From Bradyrhizobium sp. RD5-C2 (lineage in GTDB: Bacteria; Pseudomonadota; Alphaproteobacteria; Rhizobiales; Xanthobacteraceae): DNA of 64,000 nucleotides. The notes beneath the pieces were generated by a model. It made no database searches, was not told where the DNA came from, and was given only the letters and a program-made list of their open reading frames with translations. The stretch is from positions 178,396 through 242,395 of the forward strand of contig NZ_BOVL01000009.1 in the NCBI RefSeq assembly GCF_019972155.1, read 5' to 3'. The position numbers were made by a program, and so were the translations under genes. This document shows positions 34,767-42,262 of this stretch, piece after piece; positions within the stretch are counted from its first letter, which is position 1; every line of letters begins with the position of its first letter.

Positions 34767-35444
34767 CTAGCCAGCGAGCGCTTCCAACACCGCGGCTGAA
34801 TCCGTGACCCAACCGAAGATGCCGCCCTGGGCCTTGATCATCTTCAGGCCCATCTCGTGGAATTCCGGGAAGTAGGACGCGCAGCCGTCTGATATCACGA
34901 TGCAGCGATAGCCGCGGTCGTTGGCCTCGCGCACCGTGGTGTTGACGCAGACTTCGGTGGTGACGCCGCACACCAGCAGGTTCTCGACGCCGTATTTCTG
35001 CAAGACGTCGCCGAATTCGGTGGCGTAGAACGCGCCCTTGCCGGGCTTGTCGATCACGATCTCGCTCTCGAGCGGATAGAGCTCGGGGATGATGTCATGC
35101 CCCGCCTCGCCGCGGATCAGGATCCGTCCCATCGGCCCGGGATCGCCGATCCGCAATGACGGCGCACCGCGCTCGACTTTCGCCGGCGGCGCGTCGGAGA
35201 GGTCGGGCAGATGGCCCTCGCGGGTATGGACCACGAGCAAGCCCGCGTCGCGGACCGCAGCGAGGACGGCGGCGATCGGCTTTACGGCGCGGGCAAGCCG
35301 GCTGACGTCATTGCCGAGCGTCTCGCCGAAACCGCCGGGCTCCATGAAATCGCGCTGCATGTCGATGATGACGAGCGCGGTCTTGCTCCAGTCGAGCTTG
35401 ATCGGCGCCGGCTCGGCCGCGATTGTCCCGCTTGAATTCGCCAT
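34767..35444 (-). CDS. Cysteine hydrolase, isochorismatase family (biuret-hydrolase-like)
   Basis: 225 residues. The catalytic triad of the family can be placed: D28 (VIIDMQRDF), K133 (IDKPGKGAF) and C166 (VTTEVCVNT), followed by KAQGGIFG (Q206), a segment seen in biuret amidohydrolases. These enzymes cleave small amides or ureas with release of ammonia or carbamate. A near-perfect sigma-54 promoter lies 41-55 bp upstream, facing this gene, divergent from another that serves the formamidase. The exact substrate (biuret, ureidoacrylate, N-carbamoyl compounds) is uncertain; nitrogen release is the safe conclusion. It is related to the protein at 45424-46107. Confidence 0.92.
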   Translation of the reverse strand: MANSSGTIAAEPAPIKLDWSKTALVIIDMQRDFMEPGGFGETLGNDVSRLARAVKPIAAVLAAVRDAGLLVVHTREGHLPDLSDAPPAKVERGAPSLRIGDPGPMGRILIRGEAGHDIIPELYPLESEIVIDKPGKGAFYATEFGDVLQKYGVENLLVCGVTTEVCVNTTVREANDRGYRCIVISDGCASYFPEFHEMGLKMIKAQGGIFGWVTDSAAVLEALAG

Positions 35445-35484
35445 GACGCACGCCTCGAATGCGAGAAGACCCGCACCTGATTAA

Positions 35485-35499
35485 GCAAACCGCGTGCCA
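35485..35499 (-). promoter_or_regulatory. Sigma-54 (-24/-12) promoter for the cysteine hydrolase
   Basis: On the minus strand TGGCACG-CGGT-TTGC (consensus TGGCACG-N4-TTGC), followed by TT. The GG and GC are 12 bp apart, as required by RpoN. The -12 element ends 41 bp before the hydrolase ATG. It overlaps the palindrome CATTGCGCAATG (35498-35509), a possible activator site. Confidence 0.85.
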
Positions 35500-35563
35500 T
35501 TGCGCAATGACGCGGCTCGCACCGCCTCACCACACACGGCATTTGTGCAGCCACCGATCTTGC

Positions 35564-35580
35564 TGGCATGATCGTTGCTA
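35564..35580 (+). promoter_or_regulatory. Sigma-54 (-24/-12) promoter for the formamidase
   Basis: TGGCATG-ATCG-TTGCTA, with exact 12-bp GG-to-GC spacing, lying 76 bp before the formamidase ATG and facing it. Initiation is expected near 35590. It is back-to-back with the promoter at 35485-35499, leaving about 65 bp for an NtrC-type activator. Confidence 0.85.
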
Positions 35581-35655
35581 GCTGGGAGCCCGAGCGAAAC
35601 CACGACGATGGTTCACGAAATGACGCAACGCGTCTGAAAGAACGGGAGGACAGGC

Positions 35656-36669
35656 ATGAATGGACTTGGCGGTCTCAACAAGTCACCCAACGGCGTCGTG
35701 ATCGGACTGGTGCAGCTGCAGCTGCCCGTGGTGGCGACCAAGGCCGATCTGGCACGGCAGACCGAGCGCATCGTCTGGATGGTCGGCAAGGCGCGGCGCA
35801 ATCTCGCCACCATGGACCTGGTCGTATTCCCCGAATATTCGCTGCATGGCTTGTCGATGGATACCAATCCGGAGATCATGTGCCGGCTCGACGGGCCCGA
35901 AGTCGTGGCCTTCAAGAAGGCCTGCGTCGACAACAAGATCTGGGGCTGCTTCTCCATCATGGAGTTCAACCCGCACGGCAATCCCTACAATTCAGGGCTG
36001 ATCATCGACGATCACGGCGAGATCAAGCTCTATTACCGCAAATTCCATCCGTGGATTCCGGTCGAGCCGTGGGAGCCCGGCGATGTCGGCATTCCCGTGA
36101 TCGACGGACCGAAAGGCGCGAAGATCGCGCTGATCATCTGTCACGACGGCATGTTCCCGGAAATGGCGCGCGAATGCGCCTACAAGGGCGCGGAGATCAT
36201 GATCCGCACCGCAGGCTACACCGCGCCGATCCGCGACAGCTGGCGCTTCACCAACCAGGCCAACGCGTTCCAGAACCTGATGGTGACCGCCAACGTCTGC
36301 ATGTGCGGCTCGGACGGGTCGTTCGACTCGATGGGCGAAGGCATGATCGTCAATTTCGACGGCAGCATCATCGCGCACGGCACCACGGGACGGGCCGACG
36401 AGATCATCACCGCCGAAGTGCGACCCGATCTCGTGCGCGAGGCGCGGATCAACTGGGGTGTCGAGAACAACATTTATCAGCTCTGGCACCGCGGCTATGT
36501 CGCGGTGAAGGGCGGCGCGATGGATTGCCCCTACACCTTCATGCAGGACATGGTGTCCGGCCGCTTCCGCCTGCCGTGGGAGGATCAGGTCAAGATCACC
36601 GACGGCACGTCCTGCGGCTTTCCCGCGCCGACACGGATGTTCGGCAAGACCGCGAAGGCCGCCGAGTAG
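35656..36669 (+). CDS. amiF: Formamidase (aliphatic amidase, nitrilase superfamily)
   Basis: 337 residues. The nitrilase-type catalytic triad is visible at E60 (VVFPEYS), K129 (YYRKFHPW) and C162 (IICHDGMFPE). The WGVENNIYQLWHRGYVAVKGGAMDCPYTFM block near the C-terminus is characteristic of AmiE/AmiF rather than nitrilases. AmiF hydrolyses formamide to formate and ammonia; a wider short-chain amide range cannot be excluded. GGGAGGA lies 7-13 bases before the ATG. Transcription should start from the sigma-54 promoter at 35564, which suits a nitrogen-scavenging enzyme. It is divergent from the biuret-hydrolase-like gene. Confidence 0.93.
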   Translation: MNGLGGLNKSPNGVVIGLVQLQLPVVATKADLARQTERIVWMVGKARRNLATMDLVVFPEYSLHGLSMDTNPEIMCRLDGPEVVAFKKACVDNKIWGCFSIMEFNPHGNPYNSGLIIDDHGEIKLYYRKFHPWIPVEPWEPGDVGIPVIDGPKGAKIALIICHDGMFPEMARECAYKGAEIMIRTAGYTAPIRDSWRFTNQANAFQNLMVTANVCMCGSDGSFDSMGEGMIVNFDGSIIAHGTTGRADEIITAEVRPDLVREARINWGVENNIYQLWHRGYVAVKGGAMDCPYTFMQDMVSGRFRLPWEDQVKITDGTSCGFPAPTRMFGKTAKAAE

Positions 36670-36687
36670 CCACGCCACCCCTCGCGG

Positions 36688-37770
36688 CTACTTGAAGAAG
36701 TGCACGAGGCCGATGCTCAGGCCCAGCAGCAGCATCAGCGACAGCGTGACCGCGGCCGTCACCCGGCCGCCGACGGTCGAGAGCACGCGCACATCGACGC
36801 CGAGCCCAAGTGCGGCCATCGAGACGACGGTGAGGATCGCCGCCGTCCTGGTCACCGGCGCGATCGCGATATCGGGCACGAGCTGGAACGAGCGCAGCGC
36901 GGCCAGCACCAGGAAGCCGATGATGAACCACGGCACCAGCTTGAACGGGCTGATCGAGGCAGCCTTTGCAGTCCCTTGCTCGGCCGTTCCCGTCTTGGTG
37001 CTTGCCTTGCGCCGCCGCGCCACGAACAGCGAGAGGCCGACCACGATCGGGCCCAGCATCAGGACGCGCACCAGCTTCACCAGCGTACCGATCTGGGTCG
37101 AGACGATGCCGGCGGGCACGGTCGCTGCCAGCACCTGCGGCACGGCATAGACCGTCAGCCCGGCGAGGATGCCGTATTGCGTCGCCGTCAGCTTCAAGAG
37201 CGGGATCAGCAGCGGCAGGCCGAGCACCATCAGCACGCCGAGAATCGCGGTGAACGAGATCGACGAGGCGATGTCGTCGCCATCGGCCTCGATCACGGGT
37301 GCCACCGCTGCAATCGCAGAATTGCCGCAGATCGAATTGCCGCAGGCGATCAGGATCGCGAGCTTGGCCTTGAGCCCGAGCAGGCGGGCGAGGCCATAGC
37401 TCACCGCCAGCATGATCACGACGGTCGCGGCAATGGCGCCGATCAGGAGCCAGCCCGAGGCCAGGATCGCGGCGAAGCTGATGGACGCGCCGAGCAGCAT
37501 CACGGCAACTTCGAGCAGCTGCTTGGCGCTGAAGGCAATGCCCGAGCGCCAGCGTTCCGCGGGCTCCCAGGCGGTGCGGACCGCCATCCCGAGCAGGATC
37601 GCGACGACCAGGGCCTCGATATAGGGGTGGTCGAAAACCCGCTCTTCGGCGGCCTGGATGCCGAGCGAGATGATCGTGACCACCCCGCAGAGCAGAATGC
37701 CCGGAATGAGCAGGAAAATGCGCTTCAGCGCGCCCTGCTTCTGCCCTTGGTCTTGTTGTTGTTGTGGCAC
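36688..37770 (-). CDS. YeiH-family (UPF0324) putative sulfate/anion exporter
   Basis: 360 residues with about ten membrane helices and the family landmark LAILIACGNSICGNSAIAAVAPVIEADGDDIASSISF (about 137-172), a re-entrant-looking GNSICGNSA segment. The Gln-rich first 14 residues (MPQQQQDQGQKQGA) are unusual and may be a tail on the cytoplasmic side. Relatives are annotated as sulfate exporters, though the evidence is thin. The gene is divergent from a LysR regulator, the normal arrangement for YeiH, and regulation by that protein is likely. It ends 18 bp from the convergent formamidase stop. Confidence 0.92.
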   Translation of the reverse strand: MPQQQQDQGQKQGALKRIFLLIPGILLCGVVTIISLGIQAAEERVFDHPYIEALVVAILLGMAVRTAWEPAERWRSGIAFSAKQLLEVAVMLLGASISFAAILASGWLLIGAIAATVVIMLAVSYGLARLLGLKAKLAILIACGNSICGNSAIAAVAPVIEADGDDIASSISFTAILGVLMVLGLPLLIPLLKLTATQYGILAGLTVYAVPQVLAATVPAGIVSTQIGTLVKLVRVLMLGPIVVGLSLFVARRRKASTKTGTAEQGTAKAASISPFKLVPWFIIGFLVLAALRSFQLVPDIAIAPVTRTAAILTVVSMAALGLGVDVRVLSTVGGRVTAAVTLSLMLLLGLSIGLVHFFK

Positions 37771-37856
37771 GAAATCCTCTTTTCGGAGAAGATTTTATGC
37801 GCCCGGGCGCGCCTCTTGGCTAATATCTTTTCGAACTGCCCCGATAGAGAGAAGTT
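37771..37856. promoter_or_regulatory. Divergent yeiH-like / lysR control region
   Basis: 86 bp, AT-rich relative to the genes, shared by two divergent starts. This is the classical position for a LysR-family operator (T-N11-A), but no single box is clear enough to name. Confidence 0.5.
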
Positions 37857-38828
37857 ATGTCCCTCAACCTGCATCTGCTCCGCCTGTTCGCGGCCGTGGC
37901 GAAGACCGGAAGCTTCTCCCGCGCCGCCGATCTCCTGCACATCAGCCAGCCGGCGATCTCCAAGGGCGTGCGGGATTTCGAGCTGCAGGTCGGCTGCCGG
38001 TTGCTCGACCGCACGCCGAAGGGGGTGCGGCCGACCCGGGAGGGCGCGGCGCTGGCCCGCCATGCCGAGACGCTGTTCGCGGCCGAGCGTGCCGCCGAGG
38101 ACGAATTGCAGGCGCTGCGCAACCTCGACAGCGGCTCGCTGCGCATCGGCGCCAGCACGACGATCGCGACCTACATGATCCCGGAATATCTCGGCGTGTT
38201 CCACCGCGCGTTTCCCGGCATCGACCTGCATGTCGTGAGCGCCAATACCTCTGACATCGCCGCGCTGATGCTGGGGCATGAGATCGAGATCGCCCTGGTC
38301 GAGGGGCCGGTCGAGGACGAGAACCTGACCAGCGCAGCCTGGCGCACCGACGTGATGGTGCTGATCGCGGGTCCGGATCACCGCTTCGCGGCCGCTGCCG
38401 GAGCGATCGACGTCCGCCTGCTGAACGACGAGATCCTGATCGTGCGCGAGCCCGGGTCCGGCACGCGCGAAGTGGTCGCGCAGGCGCTGGCCGCCCGCCG
38501 GGTCGAGCCGCAGCGGACGCTCGAGATCGGCAGCACCGAGGCGATCAAGCAAGCGGTGGCGGCCGGGGTCGGCGTCGCCATCGTGTCGATCGCGACGATC
38601 GACGATCAGGTCAAGCTCGGAAAACTCAAGGTGATCCCGATCAAGGGGGTCCATATCGAGCGCACGCTCTGGCAATTGAAATCGCCCGGCCGGCTGGACG
38701 TGCCGGCTGCAGTCGCGTTCGAGGGGATCATTCGGGAGACCCGGGGCGTGAAGGCGGCGCAGCGCACACCGGCAGCTAAAGCGCGGCGAACAGACCCTGC
38801 ACCCACGCAACGGCATGCTCGAAGCTGA
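37857..38828 (+). CDS. LysR family transcriptional regulator
   Basis: 323 residues. The N-terminal winged helix-turn-helix is LNLHLLRLFAAVAKTGSFSRAADLLHISQPAISKGVRDFE (about 3-42). The C-terminal effector domain has SGSLRIGASTTIATYMIPEYLGVFHRAFPGIDLHV (about 90-125) and the usual VAAGVGVAIVS. It resembles CysB/CbbR-like regulators that sense small metabolites. It is divergent from the YeiH-like exporter and probably governs it. The C-terminal 50 residues (TRGVKAAQRTPAAKARRTDP) are basic and disordered. The 3' end overlaps the convergent small membrane gene by 53 bp. Confidence 0.94.
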   Translation: MSLNLHLLRLFAAVAKTGSFSRAADLLHISQPAISKGVRDFELQVGCRLLDRTPKGVRPTREGAALARHAETLFAAERAAEDELQALRNLDSGSLRIGASTTIATYMIPEYLGVFHRAFPGIDLHVVSANTSDIAALMLGHEIEIALVEGPVEDENLTSAAWRTDVMVLIAGPDHRFAAAAGAIDVRLLNDEILIVREPGSGTREVVAQALAARRVEPQRTLEIGSTEAIKQAVAAGVGVAIVSIATIDDQVKLGKLKVIPIKGVHIERTLWQLKSPGRLDVPAAVAFEGIIRETRGVKAAQRTPAAKARRTDPAPTQRHARS

Positions 38829-38997
38829 ACACGCCGGGCTCGAAATAGACCGCGCGCGCCAGCACGATGCCGACCACCAGCACCCAGAACACGCTGGTGC
38901 CCGCGGTCTTCAGCCATTTCGACACGCCTTCGCTCGCGGCCGAAGAATCGACCGCGGGAACCGGCTCGCCGAAGGGATCGAATGCGGATTGGCTCAT
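38776..38997 (-). CDS. Small single-helix membrane protein, unknown function
   Basis: 73 residues starting MSQSAFDPFGEPVPAVDSSA; an ATG at 39009 would add four residues. One membrane helix (TSVFWVLVVGIVLARAVYF, about 31-50) is followed by a short tail FEPGVFSFEHAVAWVQGLFAAL. I do not recognise a family. Codon usage looks native, and the protein has a sensible polar-helix-polar layout, which supports it as real. It overlaps the 3' end of the LysR gene on the other strand. Confidence 0.6.
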   Translation of the reverse strand: MSQSAFDPFGEPVPAVDSSAASEGVSKWLKTAGTSVFWVLVVGIVLARAVYFEPGVFSFEHAVAWVQGLFAAL

Positions 38998-39133
38998 CGT
39001 CTTGACCATCTGGAATGTCAGCACAATGTCGCAACGGCGGGGGCGGAAGCAAGGGTAGTTGAATGCCTTTTGCGCCGGTTCCTTGGAAGGACGTTTTCCA
39101 GCCCGAATGCCGGGGAGTATTTCCTTCTGAGCG

Positions 39134-39212
39134 CCTAAAGCGCGAGGCGCTTTAGGTCTTTGTTTGGGCATGATCTTTTCGGAAAACCGCTTCGCACTTT
39201 TCCGGATCATGC
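39134..39212. repeat. Dispersed Bradyrhizobium-type element (two hairpins)
   Basis: Hairpin 1 is CCTAAAGCGC-GAG-GCGCTTTAGG (39134-39156). Hairpin 2 has GCATGATC (39168-39175) and GATCATGC (39205-39212) around TTTTCGGAAAACCGC and ACTTTTCC. I recognise the GGCATGATCTTTTCGGAAAA core as a widespread Bradyrhizobium intergenic element. It separates the small membrane gene from the histidine kinase. Confidence 0.75.
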
Positions 39213-39222
39213 TGATCAGGCA

Positions 39223-40461
39223 TCAACCATCGGTCCCGCGCTGCGGCGCCAGACGCGGCAGTTCGATCCGCACGCTCGTCCCCATGCCCGGAGCACTATC
39301 CAGATGGAGCTCGCCGCCCAACCGGTTCGTGACGATGTTGTGAACGATGTGGAGGCCGAGCCCGATACGGCCGATGTCGCGGCGCGTGGTGAAGAATGGA
39401 TCGAAGGCCTGCCGCAGCACATCGCGGCTCATCCCGCAGCCATCGTCGGCGAACAGGATTTCCACCTGGTCCTGACCTGACGCGCGCAGCCGGATCGTGA
39501 TAGTGCCGCCCTTGCCGTCCGGAAAGGCATGCGCGACCGAATTGACGAACAAATTGGTCAGCGCCTGACCGTAGGGACCGGGATAGCTGTTCATCGCAAG
39601 ACCGGACGGGCAATCGACCTCAAGCGCCAGATTGTTCTTCGGCAACGCCGGACGCAGGTTCGAGAGCACCTGCTCGGTCACCTCGCCGAGATCGAACTGG
39701 CTGCGGTCGAAATAGCTGCGATCGACGGCGACCTGCTTGAACGATTGCACTAGATCCGCGGCGCGCTTGAGGTTGCCGACCAGCAGCGACGAGGCGCTCT
39801 CGACAACCTCGATGAAATCGCTGAGGCTGGAACGCTTCAGCTTGCCGCGCGCGGCCTCGGCAGCGAAGTCGGCGCATTTCTGCTCCAGCACCGAGGCGAC
39901 CGTGAGGCTGGTGCCGACCGGACTGTTGATCTCATGTGCGACGCCGGCCACCAGCCGGCCCAGCGCTGCGAGCTTTTCTGCCTCGATCAGCGAGGCCTGG
40001 GTCTCCTGCAGATGATGCAGGGCCTTCTCGGCCGCATCCCGCGCGGCGCGGATCTCGCGTTCGCTGCGCTTGCGGTCGGTGATCTCTTCGGCCGCGACGT
40101 TGACCCCGACGATACTGCCGTTCGGCTCGCGCTGCGGGTGCCAATGCGTGATCCAGCATCGCTCGTCATTGTGGCCCGGGCGCTGGCCGTACACCTCCAC
40201 ATCGGTGACGGGTTCTCCGGTCTCCATGATCGAACGGACGATGCCCTCGACCGCGGTGGCGAGTGCGGGCACGCAATCATGCACCGTGCGTCCGAGATGA
40301 CCTTCGACCGAGATGCCGCAGATTTCGGTGAGCCGCTGGTTGATCTGGAGGTAACGGCAGTCGGGAGAAAGGTAGGCAAGACCGATCGGTGCAGTGTCAT
40401 AGATCAGCTGCAGCGCCGGTTGTTTTGGGAACTGAACGTCCTGGACGACGGACGAGCGCAT
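39223..40461 (-). CDS. Soluble PAS-domain sensor histidine kinase (orphan)
   Basis: 412 residues without membrane helices. An N-terminal PAS domain spans about 16-135 (YDTAPIGLAYLSPDCRYLQINQRLTEICG) with a PAC tail (VAAEEITDRKRSE). A short coiled coil (about 131-165) leads to the dimerisation helix with the phospho-acceptor H176 in AGVAHEINSPVG. The ATPase has the N box (YGQALTNLFVNSVAHAF, N303/N307), G1 DDGCGM (339-344) and G2 GLGL (367-370). No response regulator gene is adjacent, so its partner is elsewhere. The EINSPVG form of the H box is typical of NtrB-like and PAS kinases. The signal is unknown. Confidence 0.92.
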   Translation of the reverse strand: MRSSVVQDVQFPKQPALQLIYDTAPIGLAYLSPDCRYLQINQRLTEICGISVEGHLGRTVHDCVPALATAVEGIVRSIMETGEPVTDVEVYGQRPGHNDERCWITHWHPQREPNGSIVGVNVAAEEITDRKRSEREIRAARDAAEKALHHLQETQASLIEAEKLAALGRLVAGVAHEINSPVGTSLTVASVLEQKCADFAAEAARGKLKRSSLSDFIEVVESASSLLVGNLKRAADLVQSFKQVAVDRSYFDRSQFDLGEVTEQVLSNLRPALPKNNLALEVDCPSGLAMNSYPGPYGQALTNLFVNSVAHAFPDGKGGTITIRLRASGQDQVEILFADDGCGMSRDVLRQAFDPFFTTRRDIGRIGLGLHIVHNIVTNRLGGELHLDSAPGMGTSVRIELPRLAPQRGTDG

Positions 40462-40619
40462 GTCCTTCCCCCCGTTCGGACAAGTCTAGCGCTTCATGGC
40501 CGGGCCGCAAGTAGCCCCAACCTATGCAGAAAAGGCCAATCGAATCTGTCCGGATTCGGCACGGACGGACGACGGCGGAGCCAGGACTGGTGCCATGTGG
40601 ACCGTCAGGCGCGGCAGCT

Positions 40620-41891
40620 TCAGCTATTCACTGCACCGTGCGGACGAAAACTCTCGATGAAGCGCAGCAGCACCCGCGCGCCGGTGTCGGCGTCGGCGAG
40701 CTCGACATGCTCGGCCGGATTGTGGCTGATCCCGCCGCGGCAGCGCACGAAGATCATGCCGATATCGGCGACGTCGACCATCGCCATGCCGTCATGCCCG
40801 GCCCCGCTCGGCAGTTCGAACACGGCGTGGCCCTCGGCCGCAACCGCCTCAGCGATTTGCGTCTTCAGCCACGGCGCGCAGGGCACGCTGCGGTTCTCGT
40901 GGGTAACGTCGATCTGCAAGGCGAGTTCGCGGCGCTTTGCGATCGCCTCGATCTGCCGCACGATGTCGGCGACGGCGCGCTTGCGATTCATGTCGCTCTG
41001 CGAACGGATGTCCATCGTGAAGGACACCTTGCCGGGGATGACGTTGGTGGCGCCGGGCATGGCGCTGATATAGCCGACGGTGCCGACCAGGCCGGCTTCA
41101 TCGCTCCTGCAGAATTGCTCGATCGCGACGATGCATTCGGCGGCGCCGGTCAGGGCGTCGCGCCGCAACTTCATCGGCACGGTGCCGGCATGGCCGGCGA
41201 CGCCGGTGAGATTGGCGGCAAGCCGCGTTGCACCGGAAATCGCGCTGACGACGCCGACCGGCAGCGCCTTCTGTTCCAGCACCGGGCCCTGCTCGATATG
41301 CAGCTCGACATAGCCGAGCAGCTCGCGGCGGGCGCGCGCCGCCTTGCCGATATGATCGGGGTCGAGCCCGAAGGCGACCAGCGCATCGCGCATCGAGGCG
41401 CCGGCGCGATCACGCGTGTTGAGCACGCTCTCGTCGAATGTGCCGGCCACCGCGCGGCTGCCGAGCAGGGTCGACGCAAAGCGCACGCCCTCCTCGTCGG
41501 CAAAGCCCACGATCTCGATCGCGAATGGCAGCCGCTTGCCGCGCCGGTTCAGATCGGCGACGCAGGCGATCGCGGTGATGACGCCGAGCGGGCCGTCCCA
41601 TCTGCCGGCGTCGCGGACGGTGTCGTAATGCGAGCCGAGCATCAGCGCCGGCAGGCCCGGCCGCTCGCCCTCGTAGCGGCCGCAGACATTGCCGATGGCA
41701 TCGAGATGCGCGCTCATGCCGGCCTCGCGCATCCAGGACAGGATGAGATCGGCCGCCTTGCGATGCTCATCGGTGAGGAAGACGCGCGCCAGATGCTCCG
41801 GCGTCTCCGAGATCGCCGCGAGCTGATCGATCCGCGCCACAATCTCGTCGCCAAGGGAGGACGATTTCGCGGACGGTTTCTTCTCGCTCAT
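40620..41891 (-). CDS. M20-family amidohydrolase (allantoate amidohydrolase / N-carbamoyl-amino-acid hydrolase type)
   Basis: 423 residues from the ATG at 41891 (MSEKKPSAKSSSLGDEI); one at 41903 is equally possible. The two-metal site of the family is visible: H88 and D99 (GSHYDTVRDAGRWDGPLG), E133/E134 (FADEEGVRF), H198 (ELHIEQGP) and the C-terminal His in GGISHNPAEH. Members hydrolyse allantoate to ureidoglycine, or N-carbamoyl-amino acids to amino acids, with loss of CO2 and NH3. It is divergent from the sigma-54-driven BMP transporter operon and 6 kb from a PuuE-type allantoinase, which favours allantoate or another ureide. Substrate not certain. Confidence 0.9.
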   Translation of the reverse strand: MSEKKPSAKSSSLGDEIVARIDQLAAISETPEHLARVFLTDEHRKAADLILSWMREAGMSAHLDAIGNVCGRYEGERPGLPALMLGSHYDTVRDAGRWDGPLGVITAIACVADLNRRGKRLPFAIEIVGFADEEGVRFASTLLGSRAVAGTFDESVLNTRDRAGASMRDALVAFGLDPDHIGKAARARRELLGYVELHIEQGPVLEQKALPVGVVSAISGATRLAANLTGVAGHAGTVPMKLRRDALTGAAECIVAIEQFCRSDEAGLVGTVGYISAMPGATNVIPGKVSFTMDIRSQSDMNRKRAVADIVRQIEAIAKRRELALQIDVTHENRSVPCAPWLKTQIAEAVAAEGHAVFELPSGAGHDGMAMVDVADIGMIFVRCRGGISHNPAEHVELADADTGARVLLRFIESFRPHGAVNS

Positions 41892-42171
41892 GCTGTTTCC
41901 CATCAGTCCCCCGGCGCCCGAGCCCGCTTCACTCGTAGCAGGCCGGGTCCAATTGACCAGCCGGCAAATCACGCCTTGGTCGCCGCCCCCCGACCGGGCT
42001 CGCGCCGGCCGTCCGGCGGTTAGCGACTGCTTAACCGCATTGCATACAACTCAGATTGATCGCTCATAAAATAGGCAATAAGGCCATGGTCGGCCTCCGC
42101 TCCCTGCCATTCCGACAATCATTCACATTCATATTCAGATACTTACGGAATGGTGATCGCCAAACGTGCTC

Positions 42172-42186
42172 TGGCACGAAGCTTGC
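42172..42186 (+). promoter_or_regulatory. Sigma-54 (-24/-12) promoter for the BMP transporter operon
   Basis: TGGCACG-AAGC-TTGC, a full consensus match with 12-bp GG-to-GC spacing, 77 bp before the ATG of the substrate-binding gene. Expected start near 42198. An NtrC-type activator is implied. Confidence 0.85.
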
Positions 42187-42201
42187 GACACTCCGTCAAG
42201 C

Positions 42202-42248
42202 GCCGCCGTTACGGCGGCTGCGACAAGGACAGGCGGGCCGGACCCGCC
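42202..42248 (+). promoter_or_regulatory. Two leader hairpins in the BMP operon 5' UTR
   Basis: GCCGCCG-TTA-CGGCGGC (42202-42218) and GGCGGG-CCGGA-CCCGCC (42232-42248) lie within the ~65-nt untranslated leader predicted from the sigma-54 promoter; the second ends just before the GGAGGGAG ribosome site. They may stabilise the mRNA or tune translation. Confidence 0.5.
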
Positions 42249-42262
42249 GGAGGGAGCAGGCG

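Larger units (their letters stand above)
41904..42262. other. Divergent control region of the ureide/BMP locus
   Basis: 359 bp between the M20 hydrolase and the BMP substrate-binding gene. It holds a sigma-54 promoter (42172-42186) and two leader hairpins (42202-42218, 42232-42248), described separately. A weak distant inverted repeat CATTCCG (42108-42114) / CGGAATG (42146-42152) lies upstream of the promoter and could be an activator site. Confidence 0.6.

Noticed and set aside
35568..36695. 375-codon ORF overlapping the formamidase in another frame
   Set aside because: Product is Arg/His-rich without any domain; AmiF in the neighbouring frame has its full triad.
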